A stretch of 64,000 nucleotides of DNA, from positions 16,487 to 80,486 of the forward strand of contig DATNPX010000045.1 of the NCBI GenBank assembly GCA_036702975.1. The letters are read 5' to 3'. Shown piece by piece: positions 44,141-55,100 of the stretch. The first letter of the stretch is position 1, and every line of letters begins with the position of its first letter. The stretch is from DATNPX01 sp036702975. GTDB lineage: Bacteria > Cyanobacteriota > Vampirovibrionia > Obscuribacterales > Obscuribacteraceae. Under the pieces are notes generated by a model. The model ran no database searches and was not told the origin of the DNA. It worked only from the letters and a program-made list of their open reading frames with translations. A program made the position numbers and the translations under genes.

Positions 44141-45298
44141 ATGAAATTCAACAGCATTTTTTTGCAGGCTATTCTGGGATTGCTAGTCAGTTGCGAAACT
44201 GCGGCCGCCCACTGGGAGGTTCCAGAGACGCATGACGTGCCGGTTGACCGCTTGGTCACGAACCTAGAAAAATACGAGAGCAAACTCTTACCTGCTTTGC
44301 AAAACAAAGAACGTGCAAGAATTGAGTTTCAAATTGGCCGACTATATTCTATGTCCTTTGCAACCAAGTCGGATCAAGCAAAGGAGTCACAGTCGACGCC
44401 TACAAAAGGGCAAGAAGCTCCACAAGTTTATTTTGGTTACGGTCCCGAGCATCACCAGCTTCCAGTTGCCGCGCCGACATCTGCTCAAAACGAAAGTTGG
44501 AGTCATGGACAACTCACTAAAGCAATCGCACACTTGCGAAATTCGGTCGAGCTAGATCCTAGTCTTATCGGAGCTCGTTTTGGGCTTGCGTGGTGCCTCG
44601 ATCAGCAAGGAGAAAAAGGTCCCGCAAGAGAGCTTTATCGTACAGTCTTCGATGAAGCTTACATTAAAGAGTGCGGAAAAACTGGATTCTCAGGACGTTG
44701 CCTCACAAAGGAATGTGGCGAATATTTGATTAAACTCTTAAATCCGTCCTCTGATTCCAAGGAGATCGCAGAAATTCAAGCAAAAATGAAAAAAGCGAAT
44801 GAAAACTTCAGGAAGGTCACACCCATATTGATTCCGCTGACGAAAAATGCTCGCCTTTCCGAACTCATTCAACAAAAACCCGTAGTCTTTGCCTTGGACG
44901 GACAACAACCCAGAAAGCACAAAACTTGGATTACACCAAAAGCAGGCTGGCTGATTTTCGACCCTGCCGGAACGCGTCAAGTATATTCTGGTGTCCAATT
45001 GATTGGAGAAGTCACGTTTTGGATATTTTGGAACGACGGATATGAAGTTCTCAGAGCCTTAGATGACGACGGGAATGGATTCGTTTCCGGCGATGAATTA
45101 TCCGGTCTGGCCGTATGGCAAGACCTCAACTGTGACGGGGTGGCTCAAACCGACGAAGTCCTTGCACTATCATCTTTAAAGATCAAATCGCTAAATTATC
45201 GATGCGACTATAAGGGGCGAGATTATTTGAAGTGCTCAAACGGTGTCGTTTTAGAGGACGGAATTGTATTGCCAACCTTTGATGTATGGATCCGGTAG
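44141..45298 (+). CDS. exported TPR-like protein with C-terminal EF-hand-like loops
   Basis: A 385-residue protein from the ATG at 44141 (ggag 6 nt upstream); an upstream TTG/ATG start was rejected because the chosen start gives a clean signal peptide (LQAILGLLVSCETAAA). Residues about 30-225 are helical and related to the gene at 42137. Residues about 265-330 form a beta region. DDDGNGFVSGDEL near residue 310 and DLNCDGVAQTDEV near 330 are paired calcium-loop (EF-hand or dockerin-like) motifs. The same kind of motif occurs in RTX proteins before the repeats. This one keeps its acidic ligands, unlike the giant protein of the locus. Confidence 0.65.
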   Translation: MKFNSIFLQAILGLLVSCETAAAHWEVPETHDVPVDRLVTNLEKYESKLLPALQNKERARIEFQIGRLYSMSFATKSDQAKESQSTPTKGQEAPQVYFGYGPEHHQLPVAAPTSAQNESWSHGQLTKAIAHLRNSVELDPSLIGARFGLAWCLDQQGEKGPARELYRTVFDEAYIKECGKTGFSGRCLTKECGEYLIKLLNPSSDSKEIAEIQAKMKKANENFRKVTPILIPLTKNARLSELIQQKPVVFALDGQQPRKHKTWITPKAGWLIFDPAGTRQVYSGVQLIGEVTFWIFWNDGYEVLRALDDDGNGFVSGDELSGLAVWQDLNCDGVAQTDEVLALSSLKIKSLNYRCDYKGRDYLKCSNGVVLEDGIVLPTFDVWIR

Positions 45299-45700
45299 GT
45301 TCGTCTGGCTATTCTCTTATCGGCTTCTGGCAATTTCCGTCTTAACTTGAGCTGGTGACTTTCGCACAAGTAAGAAGGTAAAGGCGCTCATTGGTAAGGA
45401 CCGGACCCGGAATAAATCGGCTTTTCTTGGAGTCGAATGCGCTGCAAGGCAAGCTGGGTTCGACTAAGCGAAAAATCGCAGGATTATTCATGTCTAGCCT
45501 TTTTTAAGGTCTGGTGTGGATACTCTAGGATGACCAAATTCTGTGGTCTGCAAGACTGATTTTTTTTTGGCAGCACGTGTGGCTAAAATGGCAGGACTAG
45601 CAATCCACATAACTGCTAAGTGCGGACACCAAAATTGGACATGCCACATCCGATGGTCAGACATAGCTTTGACTGAAGCAATTCCTATTGAGCACTGAAC
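45299..45700. other. 402-nt convergent intergenic region
   Basis: No gene is seen. It lies between the plus-strand exported protein and a small minus-strand membrane protein. Short stretches read like protein in different frames but none is supported by a start site. No clear terminator was found. Confidence 0.35.
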
Positions 45701-45874
45701 TCAGTAGTGTATGTAAAAAAGGACGCGCAACACAAACAGTAAAACGGCACCCAAAGCCGTAATCCCTAAGGCGAAGGATATGAGCAACAGGCTGCGGCGA
45801 CGAGCTTTCTGTAGAGCCTGTTTCTCTGGGGCTTGCCGCTCCTCCATTTGTTCTTGAGACACGATTGGCTCCAT
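45701..45874 (-). CDS. 57-residue single-helix membrane protein
   Basis: A very short gene with a strong start: aggtga lies 4-5 nt before the ATG at 45874. The product has a charged Glu/Gln/Lys/Arg-rich N terminus (about 28 residues, ending KARRRS) and one membrane helix, LLLISFALGITALGAVLLFV, with a short hydrophobic tail. The positive charges before the helix predict a cytoplasmic N terminus. A longer frame in the same place in another phase has no such logic. It follows the adaptor fragment and may once have belonged to the secretion locus. Confidence 0.5.
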   Translation of the reverse strand: MEPIVSQEQMEERQAPEKQALQKARRRSLLLISFALGITALGAVLLFVLRVLFYIHY

Positions 45875-45899
45875 CAATCACCTCGTCAAACAATTTTCA

Positions 45900-46175
45900 A
45901 AATAAAGACTTAGGATTACCGATATATCGGTTCGAAAGGAAAGCGCCAAGTGATCCAACGCATGAACGTAGAACGAGCTGTATGGTTCTCTTCTCTATTA
46001 CACCCAACCGTTTGCTTTTATTTTCGTGAGTTCTCTTCTCTTGGAACTGTCCGTCAGCCACAGGATTGACATAAACATCGAAAATCTGTCCAAGTTCTTC
46101 GTCTGCTCGACTATCGTGAGATATCACGATAGTCGTCCGTTCAACATTCCATTCTTTTGTCCATGACTGTAAGAT
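45900..46175 (-). pseudogene. C-terminal fragment of HlyD-type secretion adaptor
   Basis: The reading sense moves through three frames, all matching the C terminus of the intact adaptor at 61522-62823. The first frame gives QKNGMLNGRLS (intact QKYGMLNGRVS), the second VISHDSRADEELGQIFDVYV (intact LVSHDSREDEKLGQIFDVYI), and the third RREPYSSFYVHALDHLALSF (intact RRRIIEFFLYPIVKYLHEGF) after stop codons. So a second copy of the secretion adaptor once stood here and has lost its first 330 residues and its frame. The second frame alone is open for 99 residues at 45897-46196. Confidence 0.72.
46108..46135. repeat. perfect inverted repeat, 12-bp arms, 4-nt loop
   Basis: The arms cgactatcgtga and tcacgatagtcg flank gata. 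The hairpin falls exactly at the first frameshift of the adaptor fragment, on the conserved SHDSR codons. The intact adaptor shows only the right arm in similar form. Confidence 0.6.
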
Positions 46176-46209
46176 GTTCAGTGAGTCAATGAGCAAGCCA
46201 GGCGACTAT

Positions 46210-47298
46210 TTATTGCTTTGAGTTGACAGGTTGCTGCTTTGCCAAACGAACGGATAGCGCCTTGATCTCCGCATCCTTATGAGTGAGCTTCAGCAGTAGG
46301 ATGTAGTCCTTCAAGACGCTAAGGGTATCTGGATTTTTGAGACCTAAAGTCGACTCCTCTATGAACTCGGCACGCTTTACGAATGGAAGCGCTTTTTCAT
46401 ATTGATGCTGGTGTCCGTAAACAGACGCGACATTCTGTAGGCACTTGGCCAGATCTTGACTTTTTCCGCCGCCTACTTTTTCATAGATTACCAGGGCTTT
46501 CAATCTGCTGGCCTCTGAGTCGGCAAACTTGGCTTGCTTTAAGTAGACGCCCCCTAAATTGTCTAGAGCTGTGGCAACCAGTAGTTTCTCGTCGATAGTA
46601 GCCGGGTTTGGATACAAGCTAATCGTCTGTTTGAAAACATCCTCGGCTTCGGGGAGCTTACGCGTCGCAACGCAAAGTAGCGCCTTTTGATTGAGAGCCT
46701 TGGCCAGGTCTATGCGAACAACTGGCTTACTCTTGACCTGATTAGCTAATATATCGATGCACTTCTGATTGAAATTTTGAGCCTCTTCAATTTTGTGTCT
46801 CTTAAGACAGACATTAGACATGTTGTCGTAAGCAATAGCTAGCTTTGCTTGATCTGCTCCGGATTCGAGCAAGCGTATTGCTCTGCCATAGAGGCTCTCC
46901 GATTCGTCCAGACGATTCGTTGCAAGATAGAGACCGGCTATGGACTCAAGCACCTCTGCTTGCAGAGTATTATCACCATCTGGGCACATTTTCAACGCGG
47001 ACTTAAATGTTTCCTCAGCCTCTCTGTAAGCCGCATCGTTGCGTTGCTTACGACCTAGGTTTAGTTTCTCTTTGACTTCCTCTGCACTTACGGAAGTAGA
47101 CTTTGCGTCAGCAGATGCTTTCTCAGGGGCGACATTTTTCTGAGTTTCATTTTTTGAGACGCCTTCACTAGGTTGAGCTATCGAAGAGGTTCCCGTCGAT
47201 ATTAGGGTAAGGGCTGTAATTGCTAGCAGCGGACCTTGAAGCTTAGTAACCAGCTCGTCGAAAGATTTGTCGGGTAGAAATTCAAATGGTACAAACAT
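46210..47298 (-). CDS. TPR-repeat protein with N-terminal membrane segment
   Basis: A 362-residue protein with a good start (gaggtc 5 nt before the ATG at 47298). A hydrophobic segment at about residues 23-42 (LLAITALTLISTGTSSIAQ) may be a signal anchor. Residues about 75-350 hold six or so repeats of the Kinesin-light-chain-like TPR type (YREAEETFKSALKMCP, LDESESLYGRAIRLLE, IEEAQNFNQKCIDIL, FADSEASRLKALVIYE, YEKALPFVKRAEFIEE). It is the last intact gene downstream of the giant protein and glycosyltransferase, and may scaffold or assist the system. The substrate is unknown. Confidence 0.8.
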   Translation of the reverse strand: MFVPFEFLPDKSFDELVTKLQGPLLAITALTLISTGTSSIAQPSEGVSKNETQKNVAPEKASADAKSTSVSAEEVKEKLNLGRKQRNDAAYREAEETFKSALKMCPDGDNTLQAEVLESIAGLYLATNRLDESESLYGRAIRLLESGADQAKLAIAYDNMSNVCLKRHKIEEAQNFNQKCIDILANQVKSKPVVRIDLAKALNQKALLCVATRKLPEAEDVFKQTISLYPNPATIDEKLLVATALDNLGGVYLKQAKFADSEASRLKALVIYEKVGGGKSQDLAKCLQNVASVYGHQHQYEKALPFVKRAEFIEESTLGLKNPDTLSVLKDYILLLKLTHKDAEIKALSVRLAKQQPVNSKQ

Positions 47299-47358
47299 TT
47301 AAGACCTCTAAAACTGTGATTGGAGGTTGCCGCTACTTATTGTGATAGTGTGCCTATG

Positions 47359-49116
47359 TTAAACCTTGATCAAGTGCTTCTGTGTGCCATCTGATTCTGC
47401 TGATGTTGATTCAGTTGAGCTACTTTGGTTCAAATGAATCAGTCCCATTTTTGCAAGCCAAAGAATCGAAAGAAGCAGATGCCGTCCACGTGCTGCCGGA
47501 GTTTTACTACACAGTTGATCGACTGAAATTCCGTTCGTCGTGATTTTGTCAAGAAGTTCGAAGAGCTCATTGGTATCTAGCAACGAGCCGCTTGCGATGT
47601 TCGCCATAGGAATGGCGCGCATAAGTTGCATTCTGTCACGCGAACAGTTTTCGTCCTTCGAGACTATCGTGCCCGGACTGAGTGTATGTGTCGGATACGA
47701 GGCAAAGAGAAAATTGGGGTCACTCCGTAGTGGATTGGCGGAAGCGTTAGCTTTCCTCTCAACTCTGCCCGTTTTGGATTGACGGAGTTTTGCTAACTCG
47801 GCCCACAAATTTTGGTACTGAGGGATGATAACTTTCCAGTCGAATGTCGCCTGAACTTTTTCTTTGCCGGCGGTGCCCATTTGCTTACGTAGCGATTCAT
47901 CCAGTGCGAGTTTGGCAAATGCGTCGGCGCAATCTCGCACATCGACCGACGTAAATTGGCTCTGAATACCAATGTATTCGTCGTAATTGGAAATTCCCAT
48001 GGCGTGAGACAAAGCCAAACCTTCACCTAAACCAGACGGCGGCATGTATGTCCGAATTGCAAAACCATCGACTCCATCCGTTACGGTTTCTCGGTAACCA
48101 TTCCAATCGCTTACGACAACCGGCAACTGTGCTGCCATCGCCTCAATTGGTGTTAATCCGAACGTCTCTTGGATGTTGTCTGACAAGGACGTAAAAATGT
48201 CAGCAGCGTACCAGACCTTTTCACGGACCTCAGGATTTCTTCCGTCGACTATCGTCATTCTCAGTGAAGGACAAAGCAGCTTAGCACTGCTTATAAACTG
48301 CTCCTGCATTTGCTTGCTAGGGAACCAGCCTGCCAAAATCAAATTAAATTTCTTCCCGGACTTGCGAGCAGCCTCCTCCAGCGCAATGTACATTGGCATT
48401 GGATGGGCCTTGGCATGAAATGCCAGTCGTCCAAAAAACAAAACTGCGACTTCATCGTCTTCGATTTTCATTTTCTGACGCCATTCGGTCCGCAGTTGGG
48501 CTCTGCGTTCGTCGGTGATATCGTAGAAATCGAAGTCAACGCCAAGTGGAATAACTGGAAGCTGAATTGGCAGTACGATTGGTGACCGAGAGTTAAAGCG
48601 TTCTTGCAAATATTGGGCGTAGTCCTGCAAAACTGTAAGGACTGTTTTCTGAACGCATTTTGACGTACAAATCAGCGCATCCCATGGTTGCACTGGTGAT
48701 GTCAGATATTCGCCGAATGAATCCATGACGCGGCTCGTCGCCGTTGTATGTGTCACACCGCAGATACTGAATGCTCGATTATTTCCATGGCGTCGCTGCC
48801 AAGCCAATTCATGAAGCACCGGTCCTGGCGTAAAAAGACAACCAGGTTCGGCAAGCTTTCCCCAGTTTCGCCATTCGACCCATTCCAAGCTGGCATTAGG
48901 CTTTTTGACCGGGGTCACCTTTTTCACGAAATGGTCATAATGACTCTTATTTGCTGCATAGCAATAGAGCTTCTCCTGATCGGCATTTTTGCAGAATGCC
49001 TTCAAGAATGATTCTCCTGCTGCGTGGCGTCCCATCAAATTCGGTCGATTTGTTTCGTATCCGTCTGGATGGTAATAGAACGCAGCAGGTGCATGCTTCA
49101 GATCAGTCATAGTCAA
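47359..49116 (-). CDS. GT4-type glycosyltransferase with C-terminal extension
   Basis: A 585-residue cytoplasmic glycosyltransferase of the GT-B fold. The C-terminal nucleotide-sugar domain is at about residues 205-440; AVLFFGRLAFHAKAHPM opens it, and ETFGLTPIEAMAAQLPVVVSDWNGYRE holds the two Glu of the family's EX7E motif. The first 200 residues are the acceptor domain. Residues about 450-585 are an extension with no motif I recognise. It starts at a TTG (49116) with agga well placed; an ATG 6 nt further is possible. Because it follows the giant protein gene by 78 nt, glycosylation of that Ser/Thr/Asn-rich product is a reasonable guess. Confidence 0.85.
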   Translation of the reverse strand: MTMTDLKHAPAAFYYHPDGYETNRPNLMGRHAAGESFLKAFCKNADQEKLYCYAANKSHYDHFVKKVTPVKKPNASLEWVEWRNWGKLAEPGCLFTPGPVLHELAWQRRHGNNRAFSICGVTHTTATSRVMDSFGEYLTSPVQPWDALICTSKCVQKTVLTVLQDYAQYLQERFNSRSPIVLPIQLPVIPLGVDFDFYDITDERRAQLRTEWRQKMKIEDDEVAVLFFGRLAFHAKAHPMPMYIALEEAARKSGKKFNLILAGWFPSKQMQEQFISSAKLLCPSLRMTIVDGRNPEVREKVWYAADIFTSLSDNIQETFGLTPIEAMAAQLPVVVSDWNGYRETVTDGVDGFAIRTYMPPSGLGEGLALSHAMGISNYDEYIGIQSQFTSVDVRDCADAFAKLALDESLRKQMGTAGKEKVQATFDWKVIIPQYQNLWAELAKLRQSKTGRVERKANASANPLRSDPNFLFASYPTHTLSPGTIVSKDENCSRDRMQLMRAIPMANIASGSLLDTNELFELLDKITTNGISVDQLCSKTPAARGRHLLLSILWLAKMGLIHLNQSSSTESTSAESDGTQKHLIKV

Positions 49117-49194
49117 AATTTATCCTCACTCAATCAGTTGCAGAAGTCACGAGCGGCTAGCGCGTGACTCTGCATTAAGTGGTCACATTATACG

Positions 49195-52100
49195 TCAGTG
49201 CGTGGCTACCAGTTGTACGGTAGGTTGTTGAGTTTGACTAATCTGGCTCAAGGTTGCAGCCCCCTGGTCTGAGTTTCCGTAGGCAGTAACTTGTTGGAGT
49301 AACAAGTTGATATCTGAAGACGAAAAACTACCGGAAGATTGAGCCGTTCCAGATGCCGTAGTCGGGGTTGATGTCGCAGGGCTCTGCGTAGAGGTCGAAT
49401 CATTCGTCAATGGTCCATACGTTGAGGCATAACTGTTGTTGTAGCCTTGTATGAACTGGTTGAGGTCAATACCAGGCGTGGAACTACTCGAGCCAGAAGA
49501 CGAAGCAATATCATTGCCGGAGTTCTGGCTAGCTGACGAACTTTGGGACTGAGGATTCGTTACCAATCCGTCATTTGTGTTTGAGGTGCTAGATGCACCG
49601 CCGCTTGTTTGACTTACCGCTGAAGAAGTTTGTGCGCTTGAGGATTGCGTGGGTTGAGAGCTGGTGCCAGTGTAGTTTTGAATCTGTCCACTGGATTCCA
49701 TCTGACTTAATGTCAGGCTAAGCGGGTCTTCAAAGACGATACTTGTCACCTGCTTGTTACCAGAGGCGAATTGTCCCTTGATATCGACGGTATCCGTTCC
49801 ATTGCCGAGATTGATGATGAGGTCATTGCCACTCTGCGTGTAGGTCGCATCGTTGGCGTTGACATCAGCCAAGAAGTAGATCTCATCTGAGTGGCCTGCG
49901 GTGGCAGCTGTCTCATTTATCACCGCATTTCCGATTCCGTAATCCATGACAAAGTAGTCATTCATTGTTGAAGTCGTAACCGTGTCATTGGCGCCAAACG
50001 TAACTGACATCGCTCCTGTGCCACCAGTAATAGTGTCGTTGCTTGTAGCAACGATGGTCGCATTACCTGAGCCTGTCGAGATTTGGTCGTTGATTCCGGC
50101 ATTAATGGTAGCGTTTGCGGCTCCGGTTGAAATCGAATCGTTCCCTCCTGACGTAAGGGTGAAGGCTCCGCTACCAGCAGTTATTGAATCGTTGCCCGCT
50201 GTCGTGACCGTGGACGTTCCAGAACCCAAATGTACGGAATCATTTGATGCGGCACTCGATAGCGTAATAGTGTCGTTTCCACCTCCCGCAATCAGGGAAT
50301 CGTTTGCTCCACTCATAGCGATCGTCTCATCAGCGGTGGACTGTGTTCTGTCTATGGTCACATTGTTTGCAGCGTTCGTCACAGTCAGTCCATCTGACAA
50401 TAGGTCAGAAAGGGACTCGGTTGTGCCGTCGGCAAACTGGAATTGAGTAACCTGTTTGCTGCCAGCCGCGAATTCATGATTGATATCAATTGTGTCGTTG
50501 CCGACTCCGGTTCCGATAAGAAGGTCATCGGATGATGCAGTTAGCGACAGATTTAACTCAGAAACTGCCGCGCCAAATGAGATAGAATCAGATTGCCCTG
50601 AAGTGCTCAGTACTACTTCATTCAAAATGCTTTGACCGATACCTGAATTCACTATAAACGTGTCATTCACCGACGATGCAGTTACTAGATCATTTGTTCC
50701 ATAAGTGACAAACAGTGCGCCGGTACCGCCAACGATTGAATCGTTGACAGAAGCAATGACCTGCGCCGTTCCGCCTTCAATGTTTATCCTGTCATTTACA
50801 CCTGCAGAAATGCCACTGGCTCCACTAGTTTGAGTGAATGAGCTGTTTCCGCCAGATAAAATGGCTGCCGCGCCAGAACCAAGCGTTACTGCATCATTAG
50901 TGCTTCCAGTTAGATCGAGAATATCCGAACCAGATCCAAGAAGTACGCTGTCATTCGAGCCGTTTACCGTCAACATCTCATTTACAGTTGAACTTGAGCG
51001 GTCAATGGTGCTGCTATTGGCGCTGCTGGAGACTGTGCTAGTGTTGAGCAGTTGTTGAATATCTTCAGTAGATCCATCGCTGAACTCAACGGTAGATATC
51101 TGCTTGTTGCCAGTGACAAATTCACCCTGAATGTCAACCGTGGCTAGACCGGAATCGACAGACAACAACAAACCCGTTCCAGAAAGACTTGCGACCACGT
51201 CATTTTGAGCGATGTCCGGCCCGAAGACCAGCGTATCCGTATTGGAACCATTATTAGGAGCAGTTTCACTAATGACTGTATTTTCTGTCGGAAGACCAAT
51301 GTTGAAAGTATCGTTTCCAGATGACGCATAAATAGTGCTGTTGAACCCCGCCGTTACGGCGAGATTGCCAGTTGATCCGTAGATCACATCGTTAAAACTA
51401 CCAATCGAGACCGTATCGTTTCCAGTACCCGTGTACAGGGTATCAGTGGATCCGCTGACGGTAATGGTTTCATTAAACTGGGAACCACGTCTGTCTATGG
51501 TATCGCCATCATTACTATCTGTTACTGAGATACCGCTCGCAAGAAGTGCTGACAACGACTCGGAAGTGCCGTCTGCGAAATCGAATTCGGTAACTTGTTT
51601 ATAGCCTTGAGCGAACTCACCGTTGATATCGACGGCATCGTTTGAGCCATCAAAAGCCAGATAAAGATCATTTGTTGAGCCTGACAAAATAAGATCACTA
51701 ATGCTGACTCCGGCACCGAAACTTAGCGTATCTTGAGTGCCGGTCGTGTCTACACTGATTTCGTCTATTGTCGTGAGACCTGTTCCCTCGGCCAATCCGA
51801 TCGTATCGTTCGCTGATGAGGCATAAACTGTGTCGTTTATCCCAACATTTACCAGGAAATCGTTAGCACCGCCGGCGATATTATTGTTAGAGCCTGTGTC
51901 ATTAACAATTGCAGTACCAGTGAGATTGATACTATCGTTTGTTCCAGAAACGTTAACAGTGTCATTTCCAGAGCCTGTAATCAGTGTATCGTTGTTTCCA
52001 GAAACCGGAATCACAGCATTGCCGGTGTTAGCCGACTGATCGACATAATCGTTGTTGTCGTTGATATCGAGCGTGATTCCAGACGCGAGCAACTGACTCA

Positions 52101-55100
52101 GGGTTTCTGATGAACCGTCGGCAAATTCAAACTCCGTGACCTGTTTGTAGCCGGAACTGAACTCATTGTTTATCTGCACTGAATTCGAACCGTAGTTAAT
52201 TACGAGATCACTTGCTCCAGACAGCGACAAATCGGAAGCCGTTATGCCAGCGCCAAATACAAGAGTGTCTGCACTTCCGCTTCCTGGTGCGGCATTCTCA
52301 TTGATGATGGTCTGACCTGACGTTGCTGAAACTGTAATTGAATCGTTTGCAGTCGAGGTATTTATTGTGTCGTTCGTACCAGCAACTACAGACGTTGAAC
52401 CAGTCAATGCAGTCAGAGTGTCATTGGTTCCTAACGTCACCGAATCATTGCCAGCTCCAAGCAAAATCGTGTCATTCGCTCCAGTGGCGCTTATCGACTC
52501 AGAAGCGGTCGACAATGTTCGGTCAATCGTCTGATTATCAAAGGCGTTAGAGATTGTTACTCCACTCTGCAATAGCTGCGCAAGGGTCTCCGATGTGCCA
52601 TCAGCGAAATGGAACTCGGTGATCTGTTTGGCCCCTGCCGCGAACTCGCCATTGATGTCAACTTGGTCGCCACCGCTTCCGAATCCGATGACCAAATCGG
52701 TAGTGCTACCAGACAACGCGATACTCGATGAATTGACACCCGCACCGATGTTGATCACATCGGCAGCGCCATTTAAAGCGGCAGTGTTTTCATTGATTGT
52801 TGTAGTACCACTTCCGAGCCCTACGTTAAATACATCATTTGCGGTCGAACTGTTGACTGTGTCGTTTACACCGGCGGTAAATGCTAGTACCGCATTTTCA
52901 GCTGATACAACAGTACCCTGGCCCCCTGTTACAACGTCGTTAGAATTGGTCAACACGAGCGTGTCGTTGATGCCGGTCACCGATATGTTATCGTTGCCAC
53001 TTCCTGTAGTCAGAGAATCGTTCGAACCAGCGAGAGTTATTGTTTCGTGCTCGCTATAAGAACTTCTGTCGAGTAGCGCATCGTTTGCATTCAGAGTGAC
53101 ATTGAGTCCAGATTGAATCAGTTGCGATAAATCCTCGGTTGCTCCATTTGCAAATTCGAACGTATTGAATTGTCTGTATCCAGATGAAAACTCGTTGTCA
53201 ACCGTGACAGCATCTGTACCATCACCGAGTCCGATCGTTAGGTTTCCATCTGTTGCAGAGAGTACGAGATCCGCGGCCGTGATGCCAGCGGCAAATGAAA
53301 TCGTGTCACTTCCTGAGCCAGCAACTTCATTGATTCCGGTACTGCCAGATCCTAGTCCGACATTTATCTGGTTGGCTCCTGTCGCTGCAGTAATCTCATC
53401 GTTGCTTCCGACATTCACCAGGAGTGATCCTGTGGCGCCTACTACCTGGTCGTTGTTTCCAGCGATCACGGTAGAAGAACCGCCAGCAGTTTGTTCGACT
53501 ATCGAATTGCTCGCGACTGATACCAGATTAGTTCCAGAACCAACGTCCACTAAACCGTTGTTGCCAGTTAAGTAGACCGAATCGTTACCGCTACCAGTCA
53601 GCACTGTGTCATTAGCACCAGACAGACTTATCAACTGACTGAGTGAAGAACTACTCTGGTCATAGGTGTAACTGTCGGAGGTACTGAACGCAGCCGCATC
53701 TGTATTCAGCAGTTGCGCCAGGTTCTCAGATGTGCCATCAGCAAAGTTGAACTGGGTGACCTGCTTGTAGCCTGAGTCAAACTCAGAGTTTATGACGATT
53801 TGGTCCGAACCAAAAGCAATCGTCAGATTAGCCGGCGTCGTCGATATTGTCAGATCGCCACCTGTTATTCCTGCACCAAAGTTGATTACATCAGAATTCG
53901 CTTGAACGGTATCACCGTTGTACGACTGAGTAATGGTTGTGGTTCCGGTGCCGGACCCAATGTTGTAAACATCGTTCGCCACGGATGCCTGAATCCATGC
54001 ATTGGTGCCCGCAGTAATGTCCATTGCTCCATTACCGCCAATGATGGTCTCAGATGAGCCACCGTTGACGATGATCTCGCCATTGCCTCCCTGGATGTAA
54101 TTATTCGTTCCATTTGATTCGGTTAGCGTGCCGTTTCCACCATAAATTGTGTCCCAGCTCTCATTCGTCGTATCAACAGCTCCGTTTCCTGCATATACGG
54201 TATTACCGAACGTGCCATTTTGAACTGTTGTGGTGCCAGACCCGCCGTAGATGGTTGCTGCATAACCAGAATTGACTGTCAGGTTTGCATTGTCCTCGTA
54301 TATGGTGGCATTTGAGCCAGCCCAATAAAAAGTTTCAGTGCCACCGATCTTGCTGCCGTAGAAGACATCGTTATTGCCGAACAAATCTATCGTCTCATTC
54401 AATGCTGATTCAGATCTGTCTATAACCGCATTGTCATTTGAATTGCTTACTTGCAATCCACCTGATAGAAGGTCGGCAAGCGATTCAGTCGTGCCATCAG
54501 AAAATTCTAGTTGTGTAACTTGTTTCGTCACCCCCGAACCGAACTGATGCAGATCGATGTCCTCGAAATCTGAACTTACCGCAATGTCTACATCGTCAGT
54601 AGAAGCGCTGAATGACACATCCGCGGCGGTAATGCCTCCGGTAAAGATCAGAGTATCAGTATTTGTGGTCGCGCCAGCATTGGTCGTTTCATAGTAGTTG
54701 ACTGAGCCTCCAACACTAGAACCCATCACGAGCGTGTCATTCCCTTGCGATGCATGAACTTGATCGCCCGCGCCAACTGTATCATTGAACGTTCCAGCGC
54801 CGCCGTTTACGATGCTGTTGCCACCCGAGATAATCGTGGCATTTCCGGCTCCGAGATTATCGGTGTCGCCCCAACCACTATTTATAGTTTCATTCCCACT
54901 GCCCACATTCAGCGTTGTAGAGCCAAAATCGGTGATCGTGTTGTCCCCATTCCCGACAGTTATCGTTCCATTCGAACCCGCATTAATTGTGTTATCGCCA
55001 CTTCCCGCTGTTACCGTATAGTTGTTGCCAATATTTAACTGATTGTCACCATTGCCAATAATCAACGTTGCATTGTCGCCCACTCTAATATTGTCATTCG

